From Phaseolus vulgaris (Eukaryota; Streptophyta; Magnoliopsida; Fabales; Fabaceae), in NCBI RefSeq assembly GCF_000499845.2, contig NC_023755.2, positions 35,972,023 through 36,036,022 on the forward strand: a stretch of DNA of 64,000 bases, written 5' to 3'. Below the pieces are notes generated by a model. The model was not told the DNA's origin. It was given only the letters and a program-made list of their open reading frames with translations, and ran no database searches. Numbering within the stretch: position 1 is the stretch's first letter; every line of letters starts with the position of its first letter. Positions 35,823-46,600 of this stretch are shown here, in pieces. Both the position numbers and the translations under genes were made by a program.

Positions 35823-37187
35823 ATGCCGCATAGAACCCGACCCATGACAGCACTCTTGTTGTTCACTGCACTAAATACAGTTTTATGTGCAACCATCACT
35901 CCAGTCTATGATTTTGTTTGCTTTCTTCCCTACTGGGAAAGAAGGGTGAGATTTTTGCTCATCTCTTTTTCTTTTTTGTTCCTTTGTTCCATTCCATCAT
36001 CTGGTTCCTTATGTTGATGAAAAATGATGTGAGTGAGATTACCCTAGTTCGGTTGGAGCCCTGTTGTTATTGCCCTAATACTCTGCAGATAAGATCTCAA
36101 TTTCATTAATTCTTGAACTTGGTCATCGACTATGATGACTTTTTTTTATGTTAAACTTCAAGCAAAAGAAAACTCTAACAATGATCTTATAATACCCTCT
36201 TATGGTGCAATGTGAGGAAATTATCAGCGTGTACTTTCAGATTGAGTATGTTTGGGGTTTGTAATCATGTAGAATTTTTTTTTCTTAATAATGGCTTCTG
36301 ATCTTGAAGGTGGTCTTAATGTGAACAGTAAGGTTGTTGCCTTGTGACCTATATAACATCACAGATTCAAACCCTCCCCATGTTCCTCTTTTCAATGGCT
36401 TTTGATCCTGGATTGACCTTAATGATAGTTGGATGTTTGTTCATGACCTGTTTAACTGGAGCTGAACATAAGTAAATCAACTCAGATTTCTACTTTTAAT
36501 TGCCCGCTGTTTTGAAAATATACATTAGAACCAGCAAAATATCTCTTTTGGAACCATATCTAGTTCATAGGTGTTGGGTCTTTTGAGGGGATTCACGTTA
36601 AATATGAGGGGATTAACACCACTTCCAACTCAAAACCTTAATGCAATGGGGTTTATGAGTTTTCTTCCTTATATGGTGTTCAACTTTCTCATTTTGACTC
36701 AATGTGTGAGACTTAGCCTCGCATTTTAATTCCTAACAATTTCTTCTTCAAGTGTGTTTGAACCGGTCACCAACACAAATTATGGGCTCTCATACCACTC
36801 TTGGGTCTTTCGAGGGGGAATTTACTGGAGAGATTCAACAAAATGAAACACGAGTCAAACCCATACAAGGGACTAATACACCCCAATCCAAAACCTTAAG
36901 ACAATGAGTTTAAGGATGTTTATCCCTGGCGTTCAACTTTTTTCATTTCTATTCAACATAGCACTTAGACTCAAACATAGACTCCTATCAAGAAGAAATA
37001 TTGAATAATGTCATCTAAATGGTATGTAGTGAATAGTGACAGTCATTGCTATGTCATATTGGTAATGTTTTGCTTGGGGTTGACTAGTTTTGAAATAGTG
37101 TTTGTTAAATAGGCTATTTGGCTAATGTTACAGAGGGAAAGGCGTCGCCAGCAACGTGAAGCTACTATAGCTAACAGTACGAATTAG
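35823..37187 (+). CDS. Conserved small membrane peptide (58 residues), two coding exons
   Basis: Coding exon 1 is 35823-35945 (41 codons) and coding exon 2 is 37134-37187 (17 codons plus stop). The donor is AGAAGG|GTGAGA and the acceptor is TGTTACAG|AGGGAA; the frame is kept in phase 0. The protein starts MPHRTRPMTALLLFTALN, has one hydrophobic segment (about residues 8-25), then TPVYDFVCFLPYWERR and a basic tail RERRRQQRE. I recall plant proteins of this size and layout annotated only as uncharacterised or transmembrane proteins. An AG acceptor at 35795 precedes the coding exon, so there is a 5' UTR intron; a leader exon lies near 34600-34862. The 3' UTR runs to about 37520. The inverted left-arm copy has lost both coding exons, so this is the only working copy here. 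Confidence 0.75.
36560..36990. repeat. two diverged direct copies of a dispersed repeat in the intron
   Basis: 36568-36740 and 36805-36975 share, in order, TTGGGTCTTT(T/C)GAGGGG, AACACC or ATACACC, CCAA-TC-AAACCTTAA, and TGGTGTTCAACTTT or TGGCGTTCAACTTT. It resembles repeats common in plant introns; identity unknown. Confidence 0.55.
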
Positions 37188-38615
37188 CTATGACCGGATC
37201 TAATTGGAGAACCTTTCTGTACTAAGATCTTGATGAACCATAGAACATCTTGAAATGAAAATCTGAAAACTTGGACAGACTTGGCTGCAGTTGTCAGACA
37301 TTTATATGGGCACCCTTATTGCAACATTGCTTTGTTGAGGTCTGAAACCAAATATTCAATGGTATCATTTTTTTTTTAATTTTTTTTCGTGTGGCCTTTG
37401 ATTTACATGAAAGTTAGTGCTGGCTATTTTTGTAAAGTTTAAGTTGTAAAATTTGAGTTTGGTTTTATGTACAAATGCAATTGCAACATGTTATGCAAGG
37501 AATATACCTAAGAAAATGATTAATAACTTCATTCTCTTCTATCATACTAGAAGAGTGAAATTCTCAGGAATAGAAAAATTAAAATAAAAATATCAGTAAA
37601 TAAAAAGTTGATGAATAATAATAATAAATTATACTTGATAATAAAAATAATTTTATTAATTATTAATAAGTATTTTTAAATATAATATTTATTATCTTAA
37701 TTCTTATTTTGTTTAATTTTTAATATTATTATTATAATGCATATATAAACATTGAATTAAATTTAAATAATAAAAATAAAAATATACTAACATATTTGGA
37801 GAAATTGAGCACGTTTAGATTAATGTTGTGATATAATAAATAAGGAGTTCTTTTGTGTAATGTTTTTCTTATAAAAAAGCTGATTTAAGAGATATTAAAA
37901 AGTTTGATGCAATAATTGAAAGACATGAAAGTCAACAATTAAGTACGCTTTATCTTGAAAACTATATTCTTTGCAAAACATATTTGGATCCAATGAAGAA
38001 GATATATATACTCATGAGTTAAATATAAGCTCAACTTCAAACTTTTGAGAGGCGATTTTAAAATTTTGAGATTAAAAAAGATTATTCCATTTATGGCTAC
38101 TTTGCAAGAGCTCTTGGAATTGCAAATAAAATATGATTCCATGGTGAAAAGATGGTAGACATAACAATTGATAAAAAAAAATGTGTTCAGTAACACCAAA
38201 ATACAATTATGTCATGTGTTTAATTGAAAATTCCAATGAAATGGATAAACTATCTTTTGATGTACTTTAAAGTTCTTTATTGCTCCACGAACAAACGATA
38301 AGGTGAATGAAGTTCACCAATAAAGAAACAAAGATTAAAAAGCTTCTATTAATACACATCCCAACAATTTTAAGAGTTGGTGCTTAAACTTTAAGAAGTT
38401 AGCAAGTTCAGATTTGATACTATGATATAGCTCGCATATGGAGACTTTTTTGTTTAATATTTCCGACATGAAAGTTTTTTTAATGGGCATCAATCAATCA
38501 ATGACCACATTTTTCTCATATTTTCTGTTTAATTTACTTGCATTATTTATTGCTGTCTTATTTTAAAAATATTATCTACAACATGACGAGATTTTTCTTA
38601 TTTTGCGTACATGTT

Positions 38616-39335
38616 TGATAAGTGTCAAATTTCAATAATATTTCATATTAAAATATAAGTACTTATGAATATTAATTGTTAATTTACATATAAAATGATT
38701 CATAATTTATGAATTTATACCTTTTTATATTTTTTATTATCTTTATTTGAATAAGAACATTTTATTTCCAAATTTGATGTTAATTTCATGTTTGTAGGGA
38801 AGAATGAAGATTTGGACTAAGAAGAATGATATAAGTTAAAAGGAAAAAGTGAGAAAGTCCGGAACACACAAAAATAGATAAAAAAAGTCCAACTCAACAG
38901 CAACGAGAATGCATCAGATTAATTGGGCTATTTTTTATGTTTTTATCATTAAGTCAGCGCGATGCAGGAAGTCACCTAACCATATCAAATTAAGTTAAAT
39001 AGGGGTTAGATGCACAACCCTAGTGTGTCAGATTAATATGAAAACACTATTAAATGATTTGTAACTAATTGAGAAAATGAAAGATGTTAGAAGTATACGT
39101 GGATAAGTCTACCTTTAGGATTAAGAGGAAAACCCCATTGAGTTAGTTATTTGTAACCAATTGAGAGAATGGAAGGTGTTAGAAATATGCATGGATAAGT
39201 CTACCCTTTAGGATTGAAGTAATCTCTTAAAACCTCTCATGTATTAAGGTGATAATTATCTTATGTATTAATATATTAAGTGATATTTAATTATGATATA
39301 ATATCATACTGTATTGATTAAATATTCATTAATTT
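38616..39335 (+). repeat. truncated LTR, same family as 23758-24775
   Basis: Starts TGATAAGTGTCAAATTTC after GCGTACATGTT, the same junction as in the left arm. It follows the LTR sequence (GCGCGATGCAGGAAGTCACC region near 38957) and stops about 350-400 bp short of the LTR end. Confidence 0.75.
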
Positions 39336-39998
39336 CATATATTTATGACTTTTCATGTAATGCTAAAATCCTATCAACAGGAGGATTTGATAAATAATTT
39401 CATCTGCGTAACTAATTATATCTAATACTGAAACATTTAAATAAAATAAACACATATTTATAACATTTTAAAATAATGAAATATATATTTTACATTAGTT
39501 TAATATCTTTTTTGTAAATGAAAAAATATATCCCACTAATAAATTCGTAACAAATATTATTGTTAGATTAAGATTAACCAACAAGATAAATCAGTGTTTC
39601 CGTGACACTAAGATATGCTATTTGATGGGGAAAAAAATCATTTATCTCTGAAGGTTTAAAAGAGATCATTATCTATATTTAAAGACTTCACCATCATTGG
39701 AGTGCATAACTTTTATAAATATAAAACCTTTTAAATATCTTCATTATACAAGTTTCTCATTTTTAAAAAAATATTCAATGTATAATTCAAACAAAACTTT
39801 TTTTCTTCCCAAATCCTTTTATCTTAAATTACTTTTTAAACAATCAATTACCTTGTATAAGTTCTTTAAGAAGATTTAAAAATGTTTAACTCATCAAAAT
39901 AAACAACAATTATAAAAAAAAAAATCTGTTTTTAGATTCCCCCACCCCCAAAATCCTTCTTAAAATCCATTTGATAAACTGTTAACAAAAGAAAGTTC
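39336..39998. other. intergenic, no gene
   Basis: AT-rich. 39335-39392 is similar to part of the inverted-duplication spacer. Nothing else recognised. Confidence 0.5.
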
Positions 39999-40004
39999 TT
40001 TATT
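39999..40004 (-). terminator. poly(A) signal candidate for the germin-like gene
   Basis: AATAAA on the minus strand, about 190 bp after the stop codon. Confidence 0.5.
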
Positions 40005-40190
40005 GCATCTGGGGTGATTACAATTACAGCAATAATTGGATGAAACATTTTGCATCTCACACGCCTTTATAGAACTACTTGTTATTGAACTGCAAAACAC
40101 AAGCAGTGCTGTTAATTAACAAAGCAGGAAAAATGTCACAATGGTGAAGCTAAAGGTGGTAATTAGTTGATTCTATGCATCAGCACACGC

Positions 40191-40805
40191 TTAGGGAGCA
40201 AAGCCTTTCTTCAAAGTTTGAATGGTGGCAACATTAGTCTTGAAGGCCAAAGCCAAGACATTGTCATCAATGGTGGTGTTAAAGAGAGTGCTAGGAATTG
40301 ACACAGTCCCAGCACTGGCACTTCCAAAGGCAGATATAGCCACTGCAGGCTTCTGGGTATCCGAATTGTATTGGAAGTGCACGAGACCCTTTGGGAACAC
40401 AAACACGTCTCCTGTTTGTAGTGTCTGAGTGAAGAGCTTATTGGTTGTGTCCACAAACCCCACTTGAAGGGAGCCCTGAACGGTGAAGAGTAGCTCTGCA
40501 GAACGAGGGTGTGTGTGTGGAGGGTTGATGCTGCCACCTGGGAATTCAAGGACTGCATATGAGACACTTTGTCCATCAAGAGCAGGAAATTCTGCCTTGC
40601 TTGCCTTCTGCACTTTGAAAGCCGAGAGAGTGTTGGGTGAAAATATGGAACGGAAGCCTGTGAAGGTGAAGAAGTTGCCATCAAGTGTGGTGTTGGGAGG
40701 GACTATGAAGTCAGTGAGGATGTCAGGGTCACCCGCAGATGATATCTGCATGATGGTGAAAACAGATATGATCAGTGTGAGTACTTTAAAGGTGGTGGAA
40801 GACAT
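40191..40805 (-). CDS. Germin-like protein
   Basis: Intronless ORF of 204 residues. Residues 1-24 are a signal peptide (ending ISSAG), so the protein is secreted to the apoplast or cell wall. The cupin fold carries both germin boxes: NPPHTHPRSAELL with metal ligands His97, His99 and Glu104, and FPKGLVHFQYN with His143. These four residues bind manganese in germins and support oxalate oxidase or superoxide dismutase activity in some members; the activity here is not known. The mature N-terminus begins GDPDILTDF and lacks the two cysteines found in most germins, which places it in the cysteine-lacking branch. A TATA box and a poly(A) signal flank it at normal distances. Complete, and there is no second germin copy in the window. 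Confidence 0.95.
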   Translation of the reverse strand: MSSTTFKVLTLIISVFTIMQISSAGDPDILTDFIVPPNTTLDGNFFTFTGFRSIFSPNTLSAFKVQKASKAEFPALDGQSVSYAVLEFPGGSINPPHTHPRSAELLFTVQGSLQVGFVDTTNKLFTQTLQTGDVFVFPKGLVHFQYNSDTQKPAVAISAFGSASAGTVSIPSTLFNTTIDDNVLALAFKTNVATIQTLKKGFAP

Positions 40806-40886
40806 GGTTATTATTACTATCAGAGGTTAGAAGTTTGAGTAGAGGAAAACTTGAAGAAGGTGTGTTTCAAGTTTCATGAACATTTA

Positions 40887-40895
40887 TATTTATAG
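40887..40895 (-). promoter_or_regulatory. TATA box of the germin-like gene
   Basis: CTATAAATA on the minus strand, about 85 bp upstream of the ATG at 40805. Confidence 0.65.
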
Positions 40896-40899
40896 GGAT

Positions 40900-41611
40900 T
40901 TCTACCCTGTGTGTTGGTCGTTTGTATCATAGCAACTATGAAGTTTTCAAAGCAGTTAACCTCTATAGAGGTCTGCAATTATTGGGGACGTAGGCAACAA
41001 GAATGTTTGCATGAGTAGCTCTTCAATGCCCAATTCCAATCAAATAGAGACAAAGTTACTTGTAGTTTTTCTTTTGTTTGAACCTATGAAAATGGATAAT
41101 TGCTCTATATGTAGAGTGGTTGTGATATCCTTGAGAAACATCACAGAATAACAGATCCAGCTTTAATCTTCACTTTCTTGATTAAAAACAACAGAATAAT
41201 ACAAAAGGAGGACTCTAAGTTCATCGCAGTATACTATTTGGGTAGAATAATTAAAAGAATGTTATACTCTTTATCCAAAAAAAGAAGAGAGTATATTCTA
41301 CTTGCTTTTAGCTGTTGTTAAATTTTGCAGACGGCCAAAATGAAAACAAGAATGAGCTTAGTAAACATCATCCAGCTGCATAATAGGTATCACTCATTGC
41401 AGCAGCTAATACTTACAAATTAACCCCACTAAATTCATTCCGTCAGTTTTTTTAGTGCAAATTGTCAATAACTCGATACAGAAATGCTATAATGTGCCTG
41501 ATGAGAAAACCAAGTGCAGGAATGTAACTTGTAAAAATCGTTGAAATGAGAAGGTTGCATGTTATATTACAAAACATCTCTTGCAAAATTTCTCTCATGT
41601 CCTTTTCCCAT
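40900..41611. other. germin-like gene upstream region
   Basis: No gene seen. The final 50 bp (41560-41608) resemble the inverted-duplication spacer. Confidence 0.5.
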
Positions 41612-42805
41612 TGATAAGTGCCTAATTTCAGTTTTTTTAATATATTTTTTATGATCTTTATTTGAATAAGAGTATTTTATTTCCAAAATTGGTGTTAATT
41701 GCAAGTTTCTAGGAAAAAATGGAGATTTGGATTAAAAAAGGATGATCTAAGCTAAAAAGAGAAAGTTGGACGGTCTCATAATGCATAAAAGCGTCGAAAA
41801 AGTCAACTTTGCAACAAGAATTCTCGCTCAAGCGAGAATGTTCCAGTAACATTTTCGGAAATCACCACCCTTCTCACTCAAGCGAGATATTCTCGCTAAA
41901 GCGAGGATGCGTTATACAGATTGAGCCTTTTTTTATGTTTTATCACTTAGCCCATTAGCGCGATGTAGGAAGTCACTTAACCCTTGTAAATTAGGTTAAA
42001 TGAGAGCTAAAGGAACAACCTTAAGGTGCTAGATTAAGAGGAAAACACCATAAAGTGAATTGTAACCCAATTAGGAGAATGAAAGGTACTATGTGTGGCT
42101 AATTCTACCCTTTAGGTTTGGGAGTAATATGCCTGAACTCGTATGTATTGAGATGATATTTAATATGATATAATATTTTGTTCTTGATTGATTATTGGTA
42201 TTGTTGTTTTACTTCTAAATTTTCATGACAAATTGAGAATCTTAAATATGACAGAAAGGTATTTTTAGGGTTCTGACCTAAACAACAATACTTAACATAT
42301 TTGAGTGCTAAAAATAGACTTGAAATGTTAATTGTCATTAACGTCCGGATGTGATTTTAAGTTATTTTTATAAATATGCGAGAAATTGATATTTAGGATA
42401 CATTCTTAAGAATTTTATATGCGAGACATCGATATAAATGAACTTTTTATGAGCATCAATTTTAATCAAAGAACTTAAAGTTGACATGCTAATCAAAATA
42501 CATGAGAGTGAGAGAGATAAAACCTAATCCCTATTTTTCCACTTGAAGCAATCAATTCTTTGTCTGTTTTCTTATTGATCATTGCCAACACAATCAATTC
42601 AACACTCTTTTTATTATTTTGTTTTATATTTAGTGATTATTGTACTTGATAATTCACTGTTCCTTGTGGGATTGATATCCGTCCTTAAGGACAAATTATT
42701 ACTTCTGACAACGTTGTGCACTTGTCCTAGAAAGTCATCACTGATCAAAGATAATTTTTGTTCAATTTTGTTTTCATACATAACTTATTAATTTGGTGTT
42801 TATCA
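41612..42805 (+). repeat. LTR of the gypsy family seen at 23758-24775 (solo or fragment)
   Basis: Starts TGATAAGTGCC and ends GGTGTTTATCA. It matches the minus-strand LTR at 24775-23758 through most of its length, for example TATGCGAGACATCGATATAA at 42419 and TTTTCTTATTGATCAT near 42568. A late section with GTGGGATTGATATCCGTCC and TTGTGCACTTGTCC is typical of plant gypsy LTR ends. No target duplication was found: the flanks CCCAT and ATTTA differ. Confidence 0.7.
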
Positions 42806-42844
42806 ATTTATATTCTCTCATTGAACATTGACTTAATTTCTTTC

Positions 42845-43316
42845 TGAGTCGTTCAGGTTCATAGTCAAACCTATTATTTAGGGTATTAAGATGATTCTTG
42901 ATAAACCTTTTCTTATTCCTCAACTCGAGACTGGGGGACTGTGAGTCGTCCAGATTCATGGACGGATTGATCATCGGTAGCCTCAGTCATATAGCGAGTC
43001 TTAATTGATCATCTTAACTACGAATGCCTTAACTATCACTGCCTATTAATGGGGAATGTAGGCACTACCATTTATGATCTGATACAATTCAAGCGTTAAA
43101 AAATATCATTAATAGCCCATTAATATAGCTGACAATCAGGATTGATGGCCAGAATATAAGGAGAAATAAAGGTAATGTATCCAGACAATAACAAGGGCAA
43201 TTACATCCTTAAGAACAAGAAAGATGATTGTATAAAGGGGTAAGAGGATGAAACCGAGACAAAAAAAAAAATGATGAGTGACTGGCCTAGGCACCTAAGA
43301 TTCTTATAGTAGATCA
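42845..43316 (+). repeat. 5' LTR of the Tat-like element (472 bp)
   Basis: Aligns end to end with 54629-55141 plus 58409-58431. Directly downstream, TTTTGGTATCCACCGTGG is at the place of the primer binding site and recalls the TGGCGCCCACCGTGG site of Tat-type elements, mutated. Confidence 0.82.
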
Positions 43317-43649
43317 TTTTGGTATCCACCGTGGTGCCCGTAAAATCTTTCCTATCTCCACAAGAGAGTCGTGGGAGAGCTTTTGCTTGGTTCCAACACC
43401 ATCTTTATAGAAACATGAGGAGTAGAAGATAAACACTACAACAGGAGGAAGTTGCCCACACTCCCACAATGCAGAAGATATTACAAACCATACGACAATT
43501 ATAACAGGATAACGAGGAGGCAAGAAGAGAGCGGAAAAGGCTAGAGGAGAGCAGGAGCGATTGTGAGAGGAAGCAAATATGTCCCGTCATTTCATGGAAG
43601 AAAATTTAAAAGCTCATGAGGAGTTGTAAAAAGTTAGTGAGGAATTGCA

Positions 43650-46600
43650 GACTTCAGTCCGAAAGCATATGACACAACATGGACATCATTTCCAATTCAC
43701 CCTCTAGCTGATCCACAACCTTTAACGCATAACATTATAGATGAACATGTGTCGTCCAGTTTCATGGTACCGAAAGTCACTCCATTCTTGAGAATCGAGG
43801 ACCCAAAGCTTCATCTTAAGGCTTTTAAAGTACAAATGCTCATTTTAAGTGGCTCAGACGCATTCCAATGTAAAATGTTTGTCGGGGCCTTCACTAGAAT
43901 TGCTTTATAGTAGTTCAGTAATGTATTGGATGGGTTGATCTTTTCATTCTAGGTCTTCTCTCAAAAGTTTTTAAAGCAATTTGCGACCAACAAAGTGAAG
44001 CCCCCTAAAATTATTGATTTGTTTGACGTCAAATACCAAGAAGGCGAACCCCTCAAGAACTATCTCAATCGTTTCTCTGAAATATTCGTTAAGATAAACC
44101 CTCCTAGTGAGGATTATTTGTTGATGCCTTCCTAAATGAGCTTAGAGCAAATCCTTTCAGCGAGTCGCTAATACGAAATAAGGTCGAGTCCATGACCGAA
44201 GTACGAGTCAGGGCAACATCCCATATTGAAGCAAAGGAAGTGATGCAGTTTAAGAGGACAAAAGAAAAGCGGCAGCAACCGCAAAAATTCAAAGAAACTA
44301 GTGGCGAAAGGAAGACAAGATGGAAACCTAGAGAGGACGAGAACGGTCAGGGAAGACATGGTGATCGCCGTTATGTACCATATGTGGCCCAAAAGAGTAG
44401 GCAAGATCTGAGATGGCCTAAGTATCTCCCATTGATAGTTCCCAAAATATAGATTCTAGCAGATGCGAAAATTACAAGAAAATTAAAGTTTTCATAGAAG
44501 ACTAATTGTTCCCTCAGGCATAATAAAGGAGTTTGGTGCGAGTTCCATCAGAGGCACAATCGTGATACCAAAACATGTTACATGCTAACCAATCAACTTG
44601 CAAAGTTGGCGGTAGATGGACGATTACAGTGATACGTGAGGTCGACAAAGGCCAAAAAGGCACATGATCGCCCGACAAGTGTGTCCGAGCACGAGACTCT
44701 TATACTAGGAGATTTCAAAATGATTGCAAGAGGATTTCTGAGTGGAGGTGTAACCGGCTCATGTCGAAATAGGTACTCGAGGGTGATGTTATCGGTAAAC
44801 ACAGTAGAAATGTCCCCTTCACCTACAATTTACTTATTGAACACTGACCTAGAAGGTGTTGTTGAACATGAAGATGATCCCATAGTGCTTTATGTAATCA
44901 TGATGGGAAGAAATGTCCATAAAGTCCTTGTGGACCAAGAAAAATCCGTGAATGCCATGTTTTAAGATACGTTTCCAAGGCTTCAAATACCTCGAGAACA
45001 ATTACAAACATTTAACAGGGTTCTGGTGGGATTTGCGGGCGATCAAGTGGAAGTTCAGGGGTATGTGGAGTTGAGGACTATTTTTTCATAAGGTAATTTG
45101 GTTAGTATAATAATAGTAAAATATATAGTTGTTAATGCCTTTTTGCCATACAACCTCTTGATAGGGAAACCTTCTTTCAATAGGTTGGGGGCGGTAATCT
45201 CTACAAAGCATTTGAAAATGAAATTTCCTAGCTTAGATGTAAGGGTGGCAACAATGAAGGTAGACCAAAAGGTAGCAAGAAAGTGTTATGAAAATAGCCT
45301 CCAGGCCCGAAGAGGCACTTACTCAATTTCTACTCTTTCGGAGGATCGAGATAGAGATATGGACCCAATGATTATGCATGGAGATAGAAATCCAATACCG
45401 GTAAGAGACATCAAAGAAGTTGACATGGGCGAGGGAAGGAAACTTCGAGTTGATGTGGTCATTATAAAAGCCATGGAAAAGAGGATTTTAGAAGTGCTGC
45501 AAAGGAACCTTCCTACTTTCACCTGGTCGATTATCGATATAACAAACATCGATCTAAACTTCCCATGTCACCACCTATCCGTTGATCCAAGAGAAAAAAC
45601 TGTTGCTCAAAGGCAGAGATGATTTGGGGAGGAGAAGCGAGAGGTGTTGAAGGAAGAAACAAGGAAGTTTTGGAAGGAAAACACATATGGGAGATCCAAT
45701 ACCTGGAATAGTTAGCTAATGTTGTTATGATTAAAAAGGTGAACGGGAAATGGAGAATCTGTGAGGACATCACAAACCTAAACAATGTTTGTCTGAAGGA
45801 CACCCATCCCCTTCTTAACATAGATGCGCTGGTAGACAATGTCTCAGTTTGAGTATAACTAGATACGCCTCCATCTCGAGGATGAGGAAAATACAACATT
45901 TATGGTTGAGGTAACCAACTATTGCTATAAGGTAATGCCTATTGGGTTGAAGAACGTTGAGGCAATATATTAGGGTTTAATGGACAAGATCTTACAACCA
46001 ATGTTGGACAGGAACAAGAAAGCACATGTGGATAACATGGTAGTAATATCTTTGGAGTCCGAGTGACACAATTCCGATCTAGAGGAATTCTTCTCCACAA
46101 TTAGTAAGTATCACTTAAAGTTGAATCCAGAAAAATGTGTGTTTGGTGTTAAGGCTAGAAAGTTCCTAGGGTTGTTACTCAATGAGCGTGGTATAAAGGC
46201 AAATCCATATAAGTGTTTGATAATTATTAACATGAGGAGCTCCACTAATATTGGGGAAGTCCTCTTGTAAATCAAACGCGAGAAACATATATATTGCAGA
46301 AGTCGAAGAAGAAGTTGTAGAAATCTCAGAACATTGTGGAAGAATTTGTGATTTTTTAGATGACTTTGGTTTTCCATTTGCCTTCAGTTTCGGTTCCAAA
46401 TTTGGTGCCATTGAGATCGGAACAAATCTCTGGAACATTGCAAGTCCATGTTCCACGTTCCTCCTCTGATTCTGAACATTGCAAGTCCATGTTCCATGTT
46501 CTTCCTCCGATTCCAGCGATCAATCTCAAGGAACTGTTCCATTTTGGTTGTTGGGTTGGGTTCTTCTCCCTTTATAAATAGGGGTTTCCTATGCCTATTC

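Larger units (their letters stand above)
29900..39335. repeat. Right arm of the large inverted duplication
   Basis: Matches the left arm in inverse order, starting with ATTTTCTAATTTAATAATTATTATGATAAT at the inner edge described by position only (29900-29930), through the S40 pseudogene, the leader and 3' UTR of the peptide gene, and the gypsy LTR junction at 38616. Segments absent from the left arm: about 31010-34790 and the peptide gene interior 34862-37190. Confidence 0.82.

Noticed and set aside
23758..39335. Inverted duplication as an assembly artefact
   Set aside because: The arms differ by many substitutions, indels and private insertions, so they are real diverged copies.
40211..40830. 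Other-frame ORFs over the germin-like gene
   Set aside because: Shadows; only the 204-residue frame has signal peptide and both germin boxes.
41607..42810. Target duplication for the LTR at 41612-42805
   Set aside because: Flanks CCCAT and ATTTA do not match; the unit may be a fragment or a recombinant.
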